A stretch of DNA of 15,005 bases. It comes from Acanthaster planci. Taxonomy: Eukaryota; Echinodermata; Asteroidea; Valvatida; Acanthasteridae. The translations under genes were made by a program, and so were the position numbers. Where the stretch lies: NCBI RefSeq assembly GCF_001949145.1, contig NW_019091507.1, positions 385,098-400,102 on the forward strand. Reading direction: 5' to 3'. Positions 1 through 8,520 of this stretch are shown here, piece after piece. A model generated the notes under the pieces. That model was given only the letters and a program-made list of their open reading frames with translations, did no database searches and was not told where the DNA came from. Each line of letters opens with the position of its first letter. Within the stretch, counting starts at the first letter, position 1.

Positions 1-679
1 GTTACTTTCGTTTTGTCATTTAATATGTGTAACAAACAGCAAGCATCAGTCCCTCTCTGACAAAAGGTAATTAAAAACTGGTTCCTCAATTTGAACCAAA
101 CAGATGAAAATGTGTACTGAATATGCAGCAGCACCCTCTGCTTTTTAAATGCATTTAAACACATACGGACGTAAAACAGTTTTCAAACGTTTGAGAAGAG
201 TTCAAAGTTGCTGAATGATTGTGTCGTTGCTGCAGTTTAGTTCAACCTGATAACTGCCCCATCTATCTTTTAGTTTAAACAATGAATAATAATGGTACCG
301 GTTAATTGTCATATGCAAAGCTCTTTCGGTAGAAGCAACATCAACAGATCGATTGCACCAGCTAAATCACGTGACCTGTGGTGAGTATTAAATATCAACA
401 AACAGCGTCCACCGAAAGTAAAGTGCTCCAAAAGTATCGTTTACCAAAAATACAGCCGACGGTAGGTGCTTTACTAAGACTACTGATGTGCTGGATACTA
501 TCCCATATATTGGCTTTATTTTTTATAAGCAAAACTCAAAACACACTTTGTTCTGGGAATGATACCCGCTTAAGGACACGTGATTTAGCATGCGTAATGA
601 CTCTATCCTTTATTTTTGAATCTCATGAATTGGCCACTATCTATAGCCTTGCGATACCACGCCATGAGAACAACCTCAC
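1..679 (-). other. Intron 1 (partial) of the left CYP4-like gene
   Basis: This stretch lies downstream, on the minus strand, of the exon-1 donor site (exon ...CTGTCAG... equivalent, then GTGAGG at 679-674). It is AT-rich and I could not find anything resembling the second CYP4 exon seen in the right-hand gene, whose intron 1 is 431 bp. The next exon therefore lies beyond the window or is lost. A perfect 16-bp AT-rich palindrome (TTTAAATGCATTTAAA) sits at 144-159, and a CACGTG motif at 368-373. No other structure was seen. Confidence 0.6.
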
Positions 680-1257
680 CTGACAATTTGACTTGTTAGA
701 GCAGGCAGTGCGCATAATAACATCAAAGGTACACAGCACAAGACCGCCGTGTATGTCGAATGTGTGGCCTTGGGCAGCAGCCCGGCCCATCTTGTCGAGT
801 AATATCTCCACGCAGTCGTTTGAAACAGGAGTGTAGGTGCGCAAGATGTCCAAGTGAAACGAGCGGGTCAGAAGGCGCCGATTTCTCTTCCATTTGCACC
901 TTCAGCAGTGCCCAGGCCCTCGCCTAACCAATCGAGTAGAAGGTCGTAGAATTCAGCTTTTATGTTGCTCGCTGTACCAGTCAACACCGGCTTGATGGTT
1001 TTGGGATGGACCAGCACAGGTAAAGGCGCTGGTCCTAGCCACAAGGTGTAAATACGGGGGAAGGCTGCCACAGTGTCAATCAGCCACTTGTAGCCCGGGT
1101 CAAAGGGACCCTGCTTGTCATGGCCATGCAGCCAATGCGCACCAGGTGGAGAGGGTAGCTTCTTCAGGGCATTCCGTTTGCGAATGGATTTTCGTACTGA
1201 CACAAAAACCTTCAAGAGAACCCACGCCAGAACCAGGCAAAATGCCTTCCACAGCAT
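680..1257 (-). pseudogene. CYP4-like P450, exon 1 only, with a 1-bp frameshift
   Basis: First exon of a second CYP4-family P450. ATG is at 1257 in the context CAAAATG, matching the start of the right-hand gene. The frame opens with a hydrophobic N-terminal anchor (MLWKAFCLVLAWVLLKVFV), then a basic patch, LPSPPGAHWLHGH, and the proline-rich and B-helix regions. It is strongly similar to exon 1 of the right-hand gene over its whole length. After residue 121 (GTAEGA) the frame breaks: the run at 893-895 has three T where the paralogue has four (13411-13414). Reading stops at 868-870, ten codons past residue 121. Past that base, the +1 frame resumes the P450 sequence (DILRTYTPVSNDCVEILLDK ... 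KSNCQ) down to a conserved donor site (GT at 679-678). The lesion destroys the WxxxR helix-C motif and everything after it. All other sequence features look intact, so this is either a young pseudogene or a one-base homopolymer error in a working gene. Later exons are outside the window. Confidence 0.8.
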
Positions 1258-1334
1258 TTTGAGAAAACGTAAACGATAAAATTGCTGTAACAGAGTTTGT
1301 TGTGCGCAGCTGGTAGCTATAGACTAGAGTGTTG

Positions 1335-1394
1335 TGCTAACGCTTCAAGATATCATTGCCATTATATACAAATTCAGTGTTCCCCCGACGTCAT
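1335..1394 (-). promoter_or_regulatory. Putative core promoter of the left CYP4-like gene
   Basis: On the minus strand a TATATAA box occupies 1368-1362, about 105 bp before the ATG at 1257, which predicts transcription starting near 1335. A CRE-like ATGACGTC lies just upstream at 1394-1387. The TATA box is preserved in the duplicated copy at 4475-4469, but the CRE-like site there has changed (GAGGTCAT). This is motif reading only; no expression evidence is available from sequence. Confidence 0.45.
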
Positions 1395-2254
1395 ACCTTT
1401 CAACCGTCAGTGCAAACCCCACGCAAAAATGAGGTCATGTTTTGTTCGTTAACAGCACTGTGAAAATGAACAATCTTGATAGCTCAACATGTACTGTGGT
1501 CTGGGGTTACGTCTGTGCGCTCTGTCCTGGAAAGCAAACATGGGTTTCTAAGGTAGTATAGTTTTTCATGCACAGTCAGCCTTTTTTGAGAGGTCACAAG
1601 ACCTTTCAGGATTCAGAGTGCCATTCAGAGACTTTGAAACTTGTAGGACGCTTAGGACTGATACAGCTGTTTAAGATCATCATCCGCAAAGACAAGTGTT
1701 GCAGGCCTCTCTGTCTGCACCCCATGTACGGTATTACATGTCAAAATCACATGGCATTACAAGTGATAGGGATTCACAGAGACAAGGAAATTTGTTTGTG
1801 CAAGTTAACACACCCAATGACAGTGATAAACTTGCAGGTGTGGAAGGTTCCAGGGAGTTATTTTTTTAGAGATGTTCTTTAAAGATCGGTGTATTAGTCA
1901 GAGAGGAGGAAGGAGTCGTGAAATGTATCACTGATTTCAGAGTGCTAATATTATAAAGCTGCAGATTCACTGGATCAGGCGACCTTAAAAGGTCTTCGAC
2001 CTTCAGGAGCATTCCACTCCTTGAGGTTGATAGATCTTGTCGAGATTGACGATTTCTGCCCTAGTCGACTCTATCATTATCATCGACCCTTAAAGGTTGC
2101 ATGACCTTTGTTATCAAAGCCCTTCTTTACACCTGCGGTGTAGTGAAACCTTTTAGAGGCAAACAACCTTTTGAAACCACGTGTGGGGTTTGGAAACTTG
2201 TGGGTGGATCAGACCTTTTCAAACCATTTTGTCTGTTACAGCTGTGAGGTACCG
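1395..2254. other. Non-coding 5' flank between P450 promoter and foldback element
   Basis: I see no gene here. A 100-codon open frame at 1568-1882 is also open in copy B, but changes between the copies are mostly amino-acid-changing (about nine replacement against two silent), so it reads as neutral non-coding DNA. The right third (1980-2230) has many scattered (A)CCTTTT/AAAAGG(T) motifs, including the small inverted pair GACCTTAAAAGGTC at 1981-1994. Similar motif clusters recur on the other side of the foldback element. Confidence 0.55.
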
Positions 2255-2973
2255 TAACGGAGCTCTGGAAGTGCCATCCTACTTGTTGAGATCCCGACAT
2301 ATTTTATCTCAGCATGACAACATAATGGGCAATATGGTGACACCATGAGATGTTTTAGCGCATGATGAAATATCCTGTAATGAAATGACAACATCCCGAG
2401 ATAATTTATCACTGGATGACGGTACACTAAAAGGTGGATGACCACATCCTGAGATAATTTATCACGGGATGAAGACATCGTAAATGTGATATGATGACAT
2501 TTGTCAATGAGGTGCCTTGACAATCCACCGTGAAAATAGGTGGCCTGAGATGGTAGCGTTTTTCAAAGCACATGTCCTATTGCCATAACTGATATTAGTT
2601 GGACTGATAAAACATCATGATGTCTCACCGCCTGTTACGAGTAGTGAAGTTGACATCACACTTGGTGGATGTCTCTGGATGATGACATCCTGAGCTAATG
2701 ATTATCGTCATTGTCTGACGATGTCGTCATCCAACTTTGTAGGATGTCTTCATCCCTTGATAAATTATCTTGGGATGTCATCATCCAACTTTCACGATGT
2801 CACCATCCCTTTATTAATTATCTCAGGATGTCATCATCCAACTTTTACGATATCGTCATCCTGTAATAAATTGTCTCAGGATGCCGACATCTTGCCTTGA
2901 TTATATCCTTATCCCGAGAAAAAATATGTCAGGATCTCAACAAGTCGGATGGCACTTCCTGAGCTCCGCAGTA
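2255..2973. mobile_element. Foldback (FB-like) element, complete copy
   Basis: Two long imperfect inverted arms, about 2255-2520 and 2700-2973, enclose a loop of about 180 bp. The outer ends pair as CGGAGCTCTGGAAGTGCCAT on the left and the complement of ATGGCACTTCCTGAGCTCCG on the right, followed on both sides by a CTTGTTGAGATCC..GACATATTTT block. Further in, both arms consist of short tandem units (GATAATTTATC plus GATGTCNTCATCC themes), in opposite orientation in each arm. Long inverted arms built of internal direct repeats are the hallmark of foldback elements (Drosophila FB, sea-urchin TU). No transposase frame is present, so it would be non-autonomous. Target-site duplication was not resolved. 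Confidence 0.75.
2720..2898. repeat. 54-bp tandem units in the right foldback arm
   Basis: Unit starts (GATGTCRTCATCCAACTTT or close variants) fall at 2720, 2774, 2828 and, degenerate, 2880, giving spacings of 54, 54 and 52 bp. Each unit carries a second, related motif (GATGTCNYCATCC or close) 22-23 bp after the first, followed by an AT-rich TTGATAAATTATCT block. The left arm (2380-2480) holds the same units reversed and complemented. The corresponding array in the truncated copy is at about 5808-5986. Confidence 0.8.
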
Positions 2974-4283
2974 AGGCCTTTCGTGTTTGTAATCGAACTT
3001 ATGTGAGTTAATCGACCTGCTGAGCTGGTGCGACCTTTTGGAACTGTACAACCTTATTTTAGATAGAACTCAATCTGCTGGGGTTGTGCAACCTTTTAGA
3101 GGTGAGAAGCCTTTTGATCTATTTTGAATGCTAGATCTGTAGGGGTTCAAAGACATGCACGGAGAGTATGAAACTGTTACCCTTGTAAAACATCGGTGGT
3201 AAAATTTGACGTTAGGTCAACCAGCTGCACATTTTTTTTGTTGTTGGTAGAACTTAAGTGCTAATACTCTTTCAATTACACAACCTATTACTTTCTGTGG
3301 GACATGCACAGGAGGTAAAACATATCGTTTTTTCTTTCTGTTAATCCATGTGTGCAGAACTAAGCAGTAAACTTTTCTCAAGGGAGTTTGCAACTCTAAC
3401 TCAGGATCTTCTGATGGAAACGTCTCAAAAAAATCAGGAAAGAAACACTAAACCAGCGATAAAGAGAGACCGGATCGCCAGTGGTTTTTATCAACATGTA
3501 CACACGCGCACTTCAGTTCCTGTGGGCGCACTGCTTATGTGTACAGCTCTGCTATTTCGACTGAAACCAGTATTTTTTGGCCCTGTAGCATCCATTACAC
3601 TTCACTACACGGAAGGGGCACACGCATATCAATTTTCGAGAATTTTACTTCTTTCCTTAACTGTAGTGTTCAGAATGTTTCATACAGAAAATGTGTTAAC
3701 CTTTGGTAAGGAAAGGAAGTAGATAATTGGGAAATGAAAGAGCTAAAGAGGTAAGTTACGTTTATGTACATTTAGCACATCACAACGGTGACATATAGAT
3801 ATAGACTTCTTTGCCTTTCCTATTTCTTTTTCCGGCTGGACCTACATCTATACAGGGTGTCCCAGAAAAAAAAACCAAACCCAGAGGAAAGGGGTTAATA
3901 TGCGCAAACCATGAGATATGATTATAATGTGTAATTGATCTCCGAAAAGTAGAAGCAGTATTCTTTCTAATGATACCTTGATGGTATCCCTCCGGCCATG
4001 CATGACTGAACACCATTGTCTTAAAAATGGGGCATCCGAACTCAGTTCAGTTGTAACACTTTGGAAAACCAGTGAATGAGGTTGTCCTCTGTCATGCTTG
4101 TCCTGGTTGAAAGTGACAACAAAAGGTCATGTTAATGAGGGAAGATTGCCTTTTGTCACTATCAAATTATGCAATAATCTGGTTTAAATGTGTTGAATTG
4201 CCCCGAGGTGGCCAAGGGCCAGTGCATGAATTAATCAGACGCTTGACGTTAACATATTCCTGTAAGTCACTGCAACTTTACAA
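2974..4283. other. Unique non-coding interval between duplication copies
   Basis: This interval is not repeated elsewhere in the window. The first 150 bp carries further ACCTTTT-type motifs (for example 3028-3060 and 3089-3117, the latter close to 2150-2178). A 124-codon frame at 3348-3722 resembles nothing I recognise and has no splice or start context that favours it. The only other distinctive feature is a transposon-end-like sequence at 3851-3870. The right end contains the tail of a chimeric micro-frame described separately. Confidence 0.5.
3851..3870 (+). mobile_element. Solo DNA-transposon-end-like sequence
   Basis: TACAGGGTGTCCCAGAAAAA followed by more A residues resembles the terminal inverted repeats (TACAGGGTGTCCCA...) common on mariner/IS630-type elements in invertebrates. 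I found no inverted partner in the window and no transposase fragment beside it, so it would be a solo end or a very short remnant. Similarity is from memory of the motif, not a search. Confidence 0.35.
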
Positions 4284-4375
4284 TGCTTTTTCCGTTTGCT
4301 AATGGATTTTGATACTGACACAAAGACCTTCAATAGAACCCACGCCAGAACCAGGCAAAATGCCTTCCACAGCAT
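4235..4375 (-). pseudogene. Duplicated 5' fragment of CYP4 exon 1, running into unrelated sequence
   Basis: Copy B of the duplication includes the ATG (4375) and the first 26 or so codons of the left CYP4-like gene; homology fades at about 4284. The first 21 residues, covering the membrane anchor (MLWKAFCLVLAWVLLKVFVSV), are unchanged in protein sequence, with two silent changes (CTC to CTA, GTT to GTC). Two arginines of the following basic patch have become serine. Beyond the breakpoint the frame stays open through about 16 unrelated residues to TGA at 4237-4235, giving 46 codons. The TATA-type promoter is also copied. It cannot make a P450 because all catalytic parts are absent. It is a truncated fragment, possibly transcribed. 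Confidence 0.75.
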
Positions 4376-4464
4376 TTAGTGAGAAAACGTGAGCGACAAA
4401 ATTGCTGTAACACAGTTTGTTGTGCGCAGACTAGAGTGTTGTGCAAACGCCTCAAGATATCGTT

Positions 4465-4480
4465 GCCATTATATACAAAT
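4465..4480 (-). promoter_or_regulatory. Duplicated TATA-type promoter (orphan)
   Basis: TATATAA at 4475-4469 lies in the same position relative to the copied ATG as in copy A. The CRE-like site upstream has lost its core (GAGGTCAT in place of GACGTCAT on the plus strand). If active, it would drive minus-strand transcription through the P450 fragment into the interval to its left. Confidence 0.35.
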
Positions 4481-5348
4481 TCAGCGTTCCCCTGAGGTCA
4501 TATCTTTTCAACTATCAGTGCAAACCCCCTGCAAAAATATTTTGTTCGTTAACAGCACTGTGAAAAATGAACAATCTTGATAGCTCAGTATGTACTTTGG
4601 TCTGGGGTTACGTCTGTGTGCTCTGTCCTGGAAAGCAAACACGGGTTTCCAAGGTGGTATAGTTTTTCGTGCACAGTCAGCCTTTTTTGAAGGTCACAAG
4701 ACCTTTCAGGATTCAGAGTGCCATTCAGAGACTTTGAAACTTGTAGGACGCTTTGGACTGATATGGCTGTTTAAGATCATCATCAGCAAATACAAGTGTT
4801 GCAGGCCTCTCTGCCTGCACCCCATGTACGGTATTACATGTCAAAATCACATGGCATTTCAAGTGATAGGGATTCACAGAGACAAGGAAACGTGTTTGTG
4901 CAAGTTAACGCACCAAATGATAGTGATAAACTTGCAGGTGTGGAAGGTTCCAGGGAGTTATTTTTTTAGAGATGTTCTTTGAAGATCGGTGTATTAGACA
5001 GAGAGGGGGAAGGAGTTGTGAAATGTATCACTGATTTCAGAGTGCTAATATTATAAAGCTGCAGATTCACTGGATCAGGCGACCTTAAAAGGTCTTCGAC
5101 CTTCAGGAGCATTCAACTCCTTGAGGTTGATAGATCTTGTCGAGATGGACGATTTCTGCCCTAGTCGACTCTTTATCATTATCATCGACCCTTAAAGGTT
5201 GCATGACCTTTGTTATCAAAGCCCAATTTACACCTGCGGTGTAGTGAACTCTTTTAGAGGCAAACGACCTTTTGTAACCACGTGTGGGGTTTGAAACTTT
5301 TGTGGAAATCAAACCTTTTCAAATCATTCGGTCTGTTTCAGCTGTGAG

Positions 5349-5986
5349 GTACGGAGCTCTGGAAGTGCCATCCTACTTGTTGAGATCCCGACATATTTTA
5401 TTTCAGCATGACAACATAATGGGCAATATGACGACACCATGAGATGTTTTAGCGCATGATGAAACATCCTGTAATGAAAATGACAACATCCCGAGATAAT
5501 TTATCATGGGATAACGACATCCTAAAAGGTGGATGACAGCATCCTGAGATAATTTATCAAGGGATGAAAACATCGTAAAAGTGATATGATGACATTTGTC
5601 AATGGGTGCCTTGACAATCCACCGTGAAAACAGGTGGCCTGAGATGGTAGTGTTTTTTAAAGCACTGTCCTCTTGCATGATATTAGTTGGACTGATAAAA
5701 CGTCATGATGTCTCACCACCTGTTACGAGTAGTGAAGTTGACATCACACTTGGTGGATGTCTCTGGATGATGACATCCTGAGCTAATGATTATCGTCATT
5801 GTCTGACGATGTCGTCATCCAACTTTTTAGGATGTCGTCATCCTATGATAAATTATCTTAGGATGTCATCATCCAACTTTCAAGATGTCACCATCCCTTG
5901 ATGAATTATCTCAGGATGTCATCATCCAACTTTTACGATATCGTCATCCTGTAATAAATTGTCTCTGGATGCCGACATCTTGCCTT
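5349..5986. mobile_element. Foldback element, truncated copy
   Basis: The left arm (from GGAGCTCTGGAAGTGCC near 5353) and loop match the complete copy. The right arm stops at CATCTTGCCTT, so the outer 75 or so bases, which pair with the left end, are missing. The sequence then changes abruptly to unrelated AT-rich DNA. It belongs to the segmental duplication and is probably not an independent insertion. Confidence 0.75.
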
Positions 5987-6630
5987 TAGCATAATTTCTC
6001 GGCATATGTTCTTTTCTGTAAATTTACCGTCAAAGAAAGTTAACCAAAAAGTAGAATGACCCTTCTGCATAGCATACATGAGGCAATTTCCATCCCATCA
6101 CGACATAGCACTTAAATTATCGTTTCTCCTGAAACTAAAAGCTCAGAGGCAGGCCACGTAAAGCATATTGTTATTCTTTACGTGTAGCTTTCTACCACTG
6201 TACAATTTATTGGAAGTTGTTCTTTCGCCATCAATTGCTGTCAACAGTGCCCATTTTGATGGTTCACCACCACCTGAGCTTTCTAAGTCTCCGGAAGTTC
6301 ACACTGCGGGCAGTAAACCTCAACTTTCTTCAGCTACTTCTTTTTAGTTGCGTCACCCGGTTTCACAAGCGACCTTTGACCCTGACTGACACAATTGAGG
6401 CGCTCAACAAAGTCAACATGGATTGCTATAGCTTCAATCCGAAAAATTTTGTATAATTTCAATATCTGCAACACCCGTAGTACAACAAAGTATATTTTAA
6501 GGGAGACTTACCCGACAGGTTGCGAATCTGCATCGCCAAACTGTCCTTTCTGTCAGCCTAGGTTACCTGCTTACGCTGCAGATCCAAGTCACCATTGCGG
6601 AGCCTACGGAAGATACAACAGTCGCCCAGG
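5987..6630. other. Intergenic, no gene recognised
   Basis: Short open frames occur on both strands. One plus-strand frame through 6220-6345 is rich in Ser and Pro (for example SPPPELSKSPEVHTAGSKP). None has a recognisable domain or a convincing exon boundary pair. GC content rises near 6510-6635, and the cause is not clear. Confidence 0.4.
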
Positions 6631-6974
6631 CGAATAAGCCATTTGCGAGTTAAATCTGAAAAAAAATGGTACACTGCGTTATCTGATTGCACATAGACAT
6701 AAAGATTCGAATTCCCCAGACTAAAAACGCTGTTGTATACCTTGTGATTCGGGTCAAGCTTTTGCATTGAGACCACCATCTCTGGAATGGACCGGTTGAG
6801 AATGTGTATTGTTGCAAGGAGTCTCTTATGTAACTAATCAAAAGCTTGCCCCGAATCATGAGGTATAGCAACAGTGTTTAGTATGGATGAATTCAAATTG
6901 TTATGTTCACGTAAATTTAAAAAACTCAGTGTGCCAGATTTTATTCAAATCTAACTCGCAAAACGCTTACTTGA
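6631..6974. mobile_element. 344-bp inverted-repeat (MITE/foldback-like) element
   Basis: The left arm, about 6631-6764, and the right arm, about 6839-6974, are imperfect inverted copies. TTTGCGAGTTAAATCTGAA on the left pairs with the complement of TTCAAATCTAACTCGCAAA on the right. GTGATTCGGGTCAAGCTTTTG on the left pairs with the complement of CAAAAGCTTGCCCCGAATCAT on the right. The loop is about 75 bp. There is no transposase and no clear target-site duplication, and it is unrelated in sequence to the foldback elements on its left. Confidence 0.7.
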
Positions 6975-7302
6975 TGACCGTCCGCGTCTACATGCAGCTG
7001 GCCTTGCTTGACCACGCCCGATCCTGCCAAAACTGCAGCCATGGCCTGACATACACCCTTGTCGACGCTCCATTAATCAGGTTTTTTCCTCGGTACAGGT
7101 CGCAGTAGTTTCAGTGCGTTTTCAGTTTAAGAACGTACGTTGCCTCACACGCATGAATATTTGTTAGAATGTAAAGATATGTATTATGCACAGCATAATA
7201 AAGAAGACAGGGAGAGAAAGAGGAACAAACGAGACGTTCTATGTCTGTCTGCAACAGAACATAGGGCTTTTTCGCTTTTCATTGAAAAGGCCATCGTCGT
7301 GA
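6975..7302. other. Intergenic, no gene recognised
   Basis: The first 100 bases are GC-richer (CTACATGCAGCTGG... GTCGACGCTCC) and then turn purine-rich (AAGAAGACAGGGAGAGAAAGAGG at about 7200-7222). Short open frames exist but none has a recognisable product. Confidence 0.4.
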
Positions 7303-7930
7303 TTGCATATCTGCAAAGTTTCATCCCGCAGGGACATATACTTTTGGAGATATAAGGCTTTGAAGGATACACCTTTAATGTCACATGACTTGTCTACTGA
7401 TAACGTCATTATCCCATGAGGTCAATTTTTGTCTATCACACATCCCCTTCCAGATATCTGCTAATTTTCAACACGCTGTTGCATGTCCTTTTGGAGATAC
7501 AAGGCCTTAAAGAGTGCACCTTTAATGTCACGTGACTTGTCTCCTGACGACGTCATTATCAGGCAAGATCAATAAACCTCTGAAGCGCTCCCTTTTCATG
7601 AAATCTGCAAGATTTGAAGCCGATCGGACATGTACTTTAGGAGATATAGGGCCTTGAAGTGTGCACCTTTAATATCACGTGATTTTTCTCCTGATAACGT
7701 CATCATCACGTGAGGTAAAAACTCCTCTAAAGCACTCCCTTTTCAAGATATCTGCAACATTTGAACCAAATTGGATATACACTTTAGGAAATACTGTACT
7801 TTAAATGGTACACCTTTAATGCCACGTGACTCGTCTGCTGATGGCATTGCTACCACGTGAGGTCAATTTCCGTTTCTTAGTCTTCCCTTCCTAACTACCT
7901 GCAAGGTTTCAACCCAATAAGACGTACAAT
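7303..7930. repeat. 147-bp tandem repeat array, about 4.25 units
   Basis: The marker CTTT(T/A)GGAGATA starts at 7341, 7488, 7635 and 7782 (last one CTTTAGGAAATA), a spacing of exactly 147 bp each time with no net indels. A partial unit (ATCTGCAAAGTTTCATCC...) precedes the first. Each unit reads roughly GGAGATAYARGGCCTT.., then CACCTTTAATGTCACGTGAC, a TGA(T/C)NACGTCATNATCACGTGAGG block, a pyrimidine-rich stretch, and ATCTGCAAGRTTTGAA. Two CACGTG slots lie 31 bp apart in each unit around a GACGTCA-like slot. Both are intact in units 3 and 4, one is intact in unit 2, and both are mutated in unit 1. The array ends as the sequence becomes AT-rich at about 7930. Confidence 0.9.
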
Positions 7931-8506
7931 AAAATATATAATACAAATCATTATACTTACCGCGGAAAAGCACAGATTAGATTTTTAAACATTTGTCCCT
8001 TTTGGCGTTCCACTCAATGCGATCTGCTCTCAGCAGCACGTGGTCGGCATTTTGCCAAGTCCCGAGTATATACCCTACGCACTCTGCACCGTCTATGTTG
8101 CAGGCAGATATTGGGCGTCCACACACACACAGAGTAGTAAATGCACAGCACTGTGCGAAGTAGAATTTCCGAGTTGGCAATTTATATTGTAAGGGGGTTT
8201 TGTTGGCGGCGCTTCACGTGTGTGAAAAAGTACACCAGTTATGCACCTCATGCAGCTGACTCCAATGTTTCAGCTGTCTTCTCATGCACAATTCACGCTT
8301 TTATCTCGTACGGTTGATTTTTCACCGGATTTTGAAGAATAAAAGAAGTTTTTATTGTAACTTCCGGTGTGACGACGTCATCAGCACCAATCTTCACACA
8401 CGTGTTGCCCGGGTAAAGATGATCATCTAAATCAATTTTCAGGCGATTCGGCCAAACTTCGCCACAGACATCTATTCAAAATTCAATTATAGGCATTTTT
8501 AACCTG

Positions 8507-8520
8507 TCGCCAGAGGGCGC
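8507..8520 (+). promoter_or_regulatory. CTCF-like motif
   Basis: TCGCCAGAGGGCGC agrees with the vertebrate/insect CTCF core CCACCAGAGGGCGC at 12 of 14 positions. A lone motif match of this length is weak evidence of binding. Its interest is its position between two P450 genes, beside the palindrome-rich block. Confidence 0.3.

Larger units (their letters stand above)
1169..2898. repeat. Segmental duplication copy A (about 1.73 kb)
   Basis: This segment is repeated in the same orientation at 4284-5986, at roughly 93-95 % identity judged by eye, with small indels. The left boundary falls inside exon 1 of the left CYP4-like gene (the shared sequence begins near GCATTCCGTTTG at 1169). The right boundary falls inside the right arm of the foldback element (last shared bases CATCTTGCCTT). 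It contains the start of the P450, its promoter, about 0.8 kb of non-coding 5' flank and most of the foldback element. Offset between copies is about 3.1 kb. Confidence 0.9.
4284..5986. repeat. Segmental duplication copy B (about 1.70 kb)
   Basis: Second copy of the 1169-2898 segment, in the same orientation. It begins within P450 exon-1 homology and ends within the right arm of the foldback element. Small deletions relative to copy A include 10-15 bp near 4430 and near 4540. An open frame at 4590-4982 corresponds to the one at 1568-1882 and is considered non-coding for the same reasons. Confidence 0.9.

Noticed and set aside
1-679. Exon 2 of the left P450 gene
   Set aside because: I looked for the MDVLSASETLMGVI / HPWIFRL counterpart on the minus strand and did not find it. 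It is presumably further left, outside the window.
1568-1882. 104-codon open frame, open again in the duplicate at 4590-4982
   Set aside because: Changes between the copies are mostly amino-acid-changing, there is no recognisable domain, and the frame simply shares the duplicated flank. Two copies being open reflects recent duplication, not selection.
3348-3722. 124-codon plus-strand frame
   Set aside because: No family resemblance, no convincing splice or promoter context, and composition like surrounding non-coding DNA.
6217-6345. Ser/Pro-rich open stretch that looks mildly protein-like
   Set aside because: Only about 55 codons between stops, no start or matching splice sites, and no homologue recalled.
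7303-7930. CRISPR array
   Set aside because: The repeats are contiguous 147-bp tandem units without unique spacers, in a eukaryotic setting.
7977-8180. Cys-rich 67-codon minus-strand frame
   Set aside because: It has no in-frame ATG, no clear splice sites at both ends and no recognisable motif spacing.
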